A stretch of DNA of 64,000 nt, from positions 339,940 to 403,939 of the forward strand of contig JAHBVJ010000003.1 of NCBI GenBank assembly GCA_019637615.1, in the 5' to 3' direction. A model generated the notes under the pieces. That model was not told where the DNA came from, did not search any database, and saw only the letters and a program-made list of their open reading frames with translations. The first letter of the stretch is position 1. Each line of letters opens with the position of its first letter. This stretch comes from Anaerolineae bacterium. Its GTDB lineage: Bacteria > Chloroflexota > Anaerolineae > Aggregatilineales > UBA2796. Of the stretch, positions 62,581 to 64,000 are shown one piece after another. The translations under genes and the position numbers were made by a program.

Positions 62581-63537
62581 ATGACGACTACGAACACCAC
62601 CATTCGCTCACAATCCGCCGCGATCCCGCAAGTGCGCCTCTCCGAGCGTGTATGGCGGCGCGCGCTGCCCTATCTGCTGGTGTTCCCCACCTTCCTATTT
62701 GTCGTCATGTTCACGCTGTGGCCCACCGTCAGCGCGGTGATCAACAGCACCATCAAGCCGCCGCCCACCGTGAAGCAGCAGGCCAAATTCGTCGGGCTGC
62801 AAAATTACATCGACTTGTTCGATCCCGACACCCCGATCGGGGATGATTTCCCGCGCGTATTCACCAATACGCTGATCTTCGTCGGCCTGACCGTGCCGAT
62901 CTGCATGGCGCTGGCGTTTGCGCTGGCGATGCTGCTCAACCGCAAGATACGGGCGCTTGGGTTGTATCGGTTTGCGTTTTTCTACCCTGTCCTGATGCCG
63001 TTGATCGGCGCTGGCAGCATCTTCGCCTTCATCTTCGCGGATACCATCGGACTAGCGAACACGGTACTGCGCAGCTTTGGCCTAGCGGGGATCAAGTGGG
63101 TGGGCGACGCCAACTGGACGTTCATCTCGATCATGCTGGTCACGATCTGGAAGCAGACGGGCTTCTTCATGATCATGTATCTGGCGGGGCTGCAAAACCT
63201 CCCGCAAGATGTCTACGAAGCCGCCGATCTGGACGGCGCGACGATCTGGCAAAAAATCCGCTATCTCACCTTCCCGCTGCTGCGCGGCACAACGCTGTTC
63301 ATCCTGACGACGGGTGCGGCGGGCGCATTTCAGCAGGTCGATCAACTCTATGCGCTCGGTGAAGGCGCACCTAACCAGCGCAGCAACCTGATCCTGTATT
63401 TTCTGTTCCAGAAGTACAACGAGCCGCGCAATCTTGGCTATGTCAACGCAATCACCGTGATCTTGCTGATTTTATTGCTCAGTTTCACCGTGATCAATTT
63501 CGTCCTGTGGGAGCGCCAAACCTACTACGAGAATTAG
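62581..63537 (+). CDS. sugar ABC transporter permease (UgpA/MalF type)
   Basis: About 318 residues, six membrane helices. LPYLLVFPTFLFVVMFTLWPTVSAVINS, NTLIFVGLTVPICMALAFALAMLLN and the EAA loop LPQDVYEAADLDGATIWQKIRYLTFPLLRGTTLF place it with UgpA-type permeases. A GTG at 62569 is an alternative start. The usual second permease (UgpE type) does not follow: after 46 bases comes an unrelated small gene. Confidence 0.92.
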   Translation: MTTTNTTIRSQSAAIPQVRLSERVWRRALPYLLVFPTFLFVVMFTLWPTVSAVINSTIKPPPTVKQQAKFVGLQNYIDLFDPDTPIGDDFPRVFTNTLIFVGLTVPICMALAFALAMLLNRKIRALGLYRFAFFYPVLMPLIGAGSIFAFIFADTIGLANTVLRSFGLAGIKWVGDANWTFISIMLVTIWKQTGFFMIMYLAGLQNLPQDVYEAADLDGATIWQKIRYLTFPLLRGTTLFILTTGAAGAFQQVDQLYALGEGAPNQRSNLILYFLFQKYNEPRNLGYVNAITVILLILLLSFTVINFVLWERQTYYEN

Positions 63538-63542
63538 CCGTG

Positions 63543-63548
63543 TATAAT
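63543..63548 (+). promoter_or_regulatory. possible -10 box
   Basis: TATAAT matches the -10 consensus exactly, 36 bases before the small gene at 63584. No clear -35 box is seen upstream, so this is weak evidence for a separate promoter. Confidence 0.35.
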
Positions 63549-63583
63549 AAACTCTAATGAAGTGAAATAACGGGTTTTCCATC

Positions 63584-63832
63584 ATGGCAACGGTACAAGT
63601 TTCTGCCTACGACGACATTATGGAGTTTTTGACTTCTTCTCCGACTCCAGAGCAAATCATTGAGTTTCGCCCGTCAGAAGCCATGCAGGAGCGCGTCCGT
63701 TATTTGCTGGATGAAAATCGGACGGGTACCTTAACAACCGAACAGCGCAGAGAACTCGATGAGATTGAACAAATCGAGCACTTCATGCGCCGTCTCAAGA
63801 TTTATGCACGCTCAAAACTCACAGTGAAATGA
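63584..63832 (+). CDS. small acidic/basic protein paired with HNH nuclease
   Basis: 82 residues, no signal or membrane part. The middle RPSEAMQERVRYLLDENRTGTLTTEQRRELDEIEQIEHFMRRLKIYAR is strongly helical with alternating charges. Such small proteins often precede an HNH nuclease gene in cyanobacteria and Chloroflexota and are thought to be linked to it. It overlaps the HNH start by 4 bases (ATGA). It might be an antitoxin-like partner, but this is inferred. Confidence 0.6.
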   Translation: MATVQVSAYDDIMEFLTSSPTPEQIIEFRPSEAMQERVRYLLDENRTGTLTTEQRRELDEIEQIEHFMRRLKIYARSKLTVK

Positions 63833-64000
63833 CTTATATACCAGATAAACTTCGAGAACTTGTTTACACGCGTGCCAACGGGCGCTGTGAGTATTGTCTG
63901 CTGCATTCTAATGATGCATTTTATACCCACGAGGTTGATCACATTTATGCGGAGAAACATGGTGGAGAAACTACTGAAGTGAACTTATGCCTAAGTTGTT
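63829..64000 (+). CDS. HNH endonuclease, 5' part only
   Basis: The window ends inside this gene; 57 codons are present. They translate as MTYIPDKLRELVYTRANG then RCEYC, LHSNDAFYTHEVDHIYAEKHGG and NLCLSC. The CxxC pairs and the HEVDHI core are those of an HNH nuclease with zinc-holding cysteines. It overlaps the stop of the upstream small gene. The rest of the protein lies beyond the window. Confidence 0.85.
   Translation, partial: MTYIPDKLRELVYTRANGRCEYCLLHSNDAFYTHEVDHIYAEKHGGETTEVNLCLSC

Overview
The window reads as a moderately GC-rich bacterial chromosome segment, most likely from the Chloroflexota (Anaerolineae-like). That placement is an inference from the mix of proteins: multi-repeat PPC-domain secreted proteins, long Thr/Pro-rich linkers in exported proteins, a giant CSLREA/choice-of-anchor protein, a corrinoid protein with its ASKHA activator, SpoIIAA-like orphans and many single-gene ABC parts. 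There are no rRNA or tRNA genes, CRISPR arrays, insertion sequences or phage genes that I can see. About 62 protein genes fill nearly all of the sequence; only three gene-free stretches exceed 300 bases (4281-4786, 5396-5710, 7600-7920).

Layout. 1-4280: tail of a LivF-type ATPase, then a minus-strand MFS transporter and a compact rsmH/methyltransferase/ADP-ribosylglycohydrolase operon. 4281-7920: a TetR regulator with a clear 26-bp operator at its own promoter, followed by a two-gene ABC-2 exporter that is bracketed by related hairpin repeats. 7921-14614: mixed singletons (secreted protein, acetyltransferase, M1-type metallopeptidase, cysteine-containing unknown, LeuB-like dehydrogenase, SpoIIAA-like protein, FolE). 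14653-24635: an inositol catabolism locus, with iclR-iolC-iolB-iolD-iolE on the minus strand and iolG plus a three-gene sugar ABC importer on the plus strand, sharing one divergent control region. IolB carries a frameshifted 3' end. 24633-33917: glycolipid-binding-like protein, a carbamoyltransferase, an operon of a membrane-anchored protein, CcmA-like ATPase and two PPC-repeat proteins, an esterase lipoprotein and a DUF554 membrane protein. 33977-38258: a trio of membrane/TPR genes in which the third looks like a fusion of the first two, then a PpiC-type lipoprotein and a small Thr/Pro-rich membrane protein closed by a strong terminator. 38284-46031: vanadium haloperoxidase-like protein, a CPA2 antiporter paired with a PII-like gene, and a corrinoid-protein operon with its reductive activator. 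46032-51407: one 1791-residue secreted protein. 51568-64000: enolase-superfamily enzyme and amidohydrolase, GT87-like membrane protein, Uma2 nuclease-like protein, SRPBCC protein, an fbp-APH-osmC operon, two substrate-binding proteins, one sugar permease and a small gene with a cut-off HNH nuclease.

How they work together. The inositol locus is the clearest pathway: import, oxidation (IolG), dehydration (IolE), ring cleavage (IolD), isomerisation (IolB) and phosphorylation (IolC), all probably under the IclR regulator; the aldolase and semialdehyde dehydrogenase steps are not in the window. The corrinoid protein and ASKHA activator imply a methyl-transfer reaction whose methyltransferase is elsewhere. 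The most novel-looking parts are the fused TPR/membrane trio, the antiporter/PII-like pair and the ATPase/PPC operon. All functional claims rest on reading motifs by eye; no database search was run.
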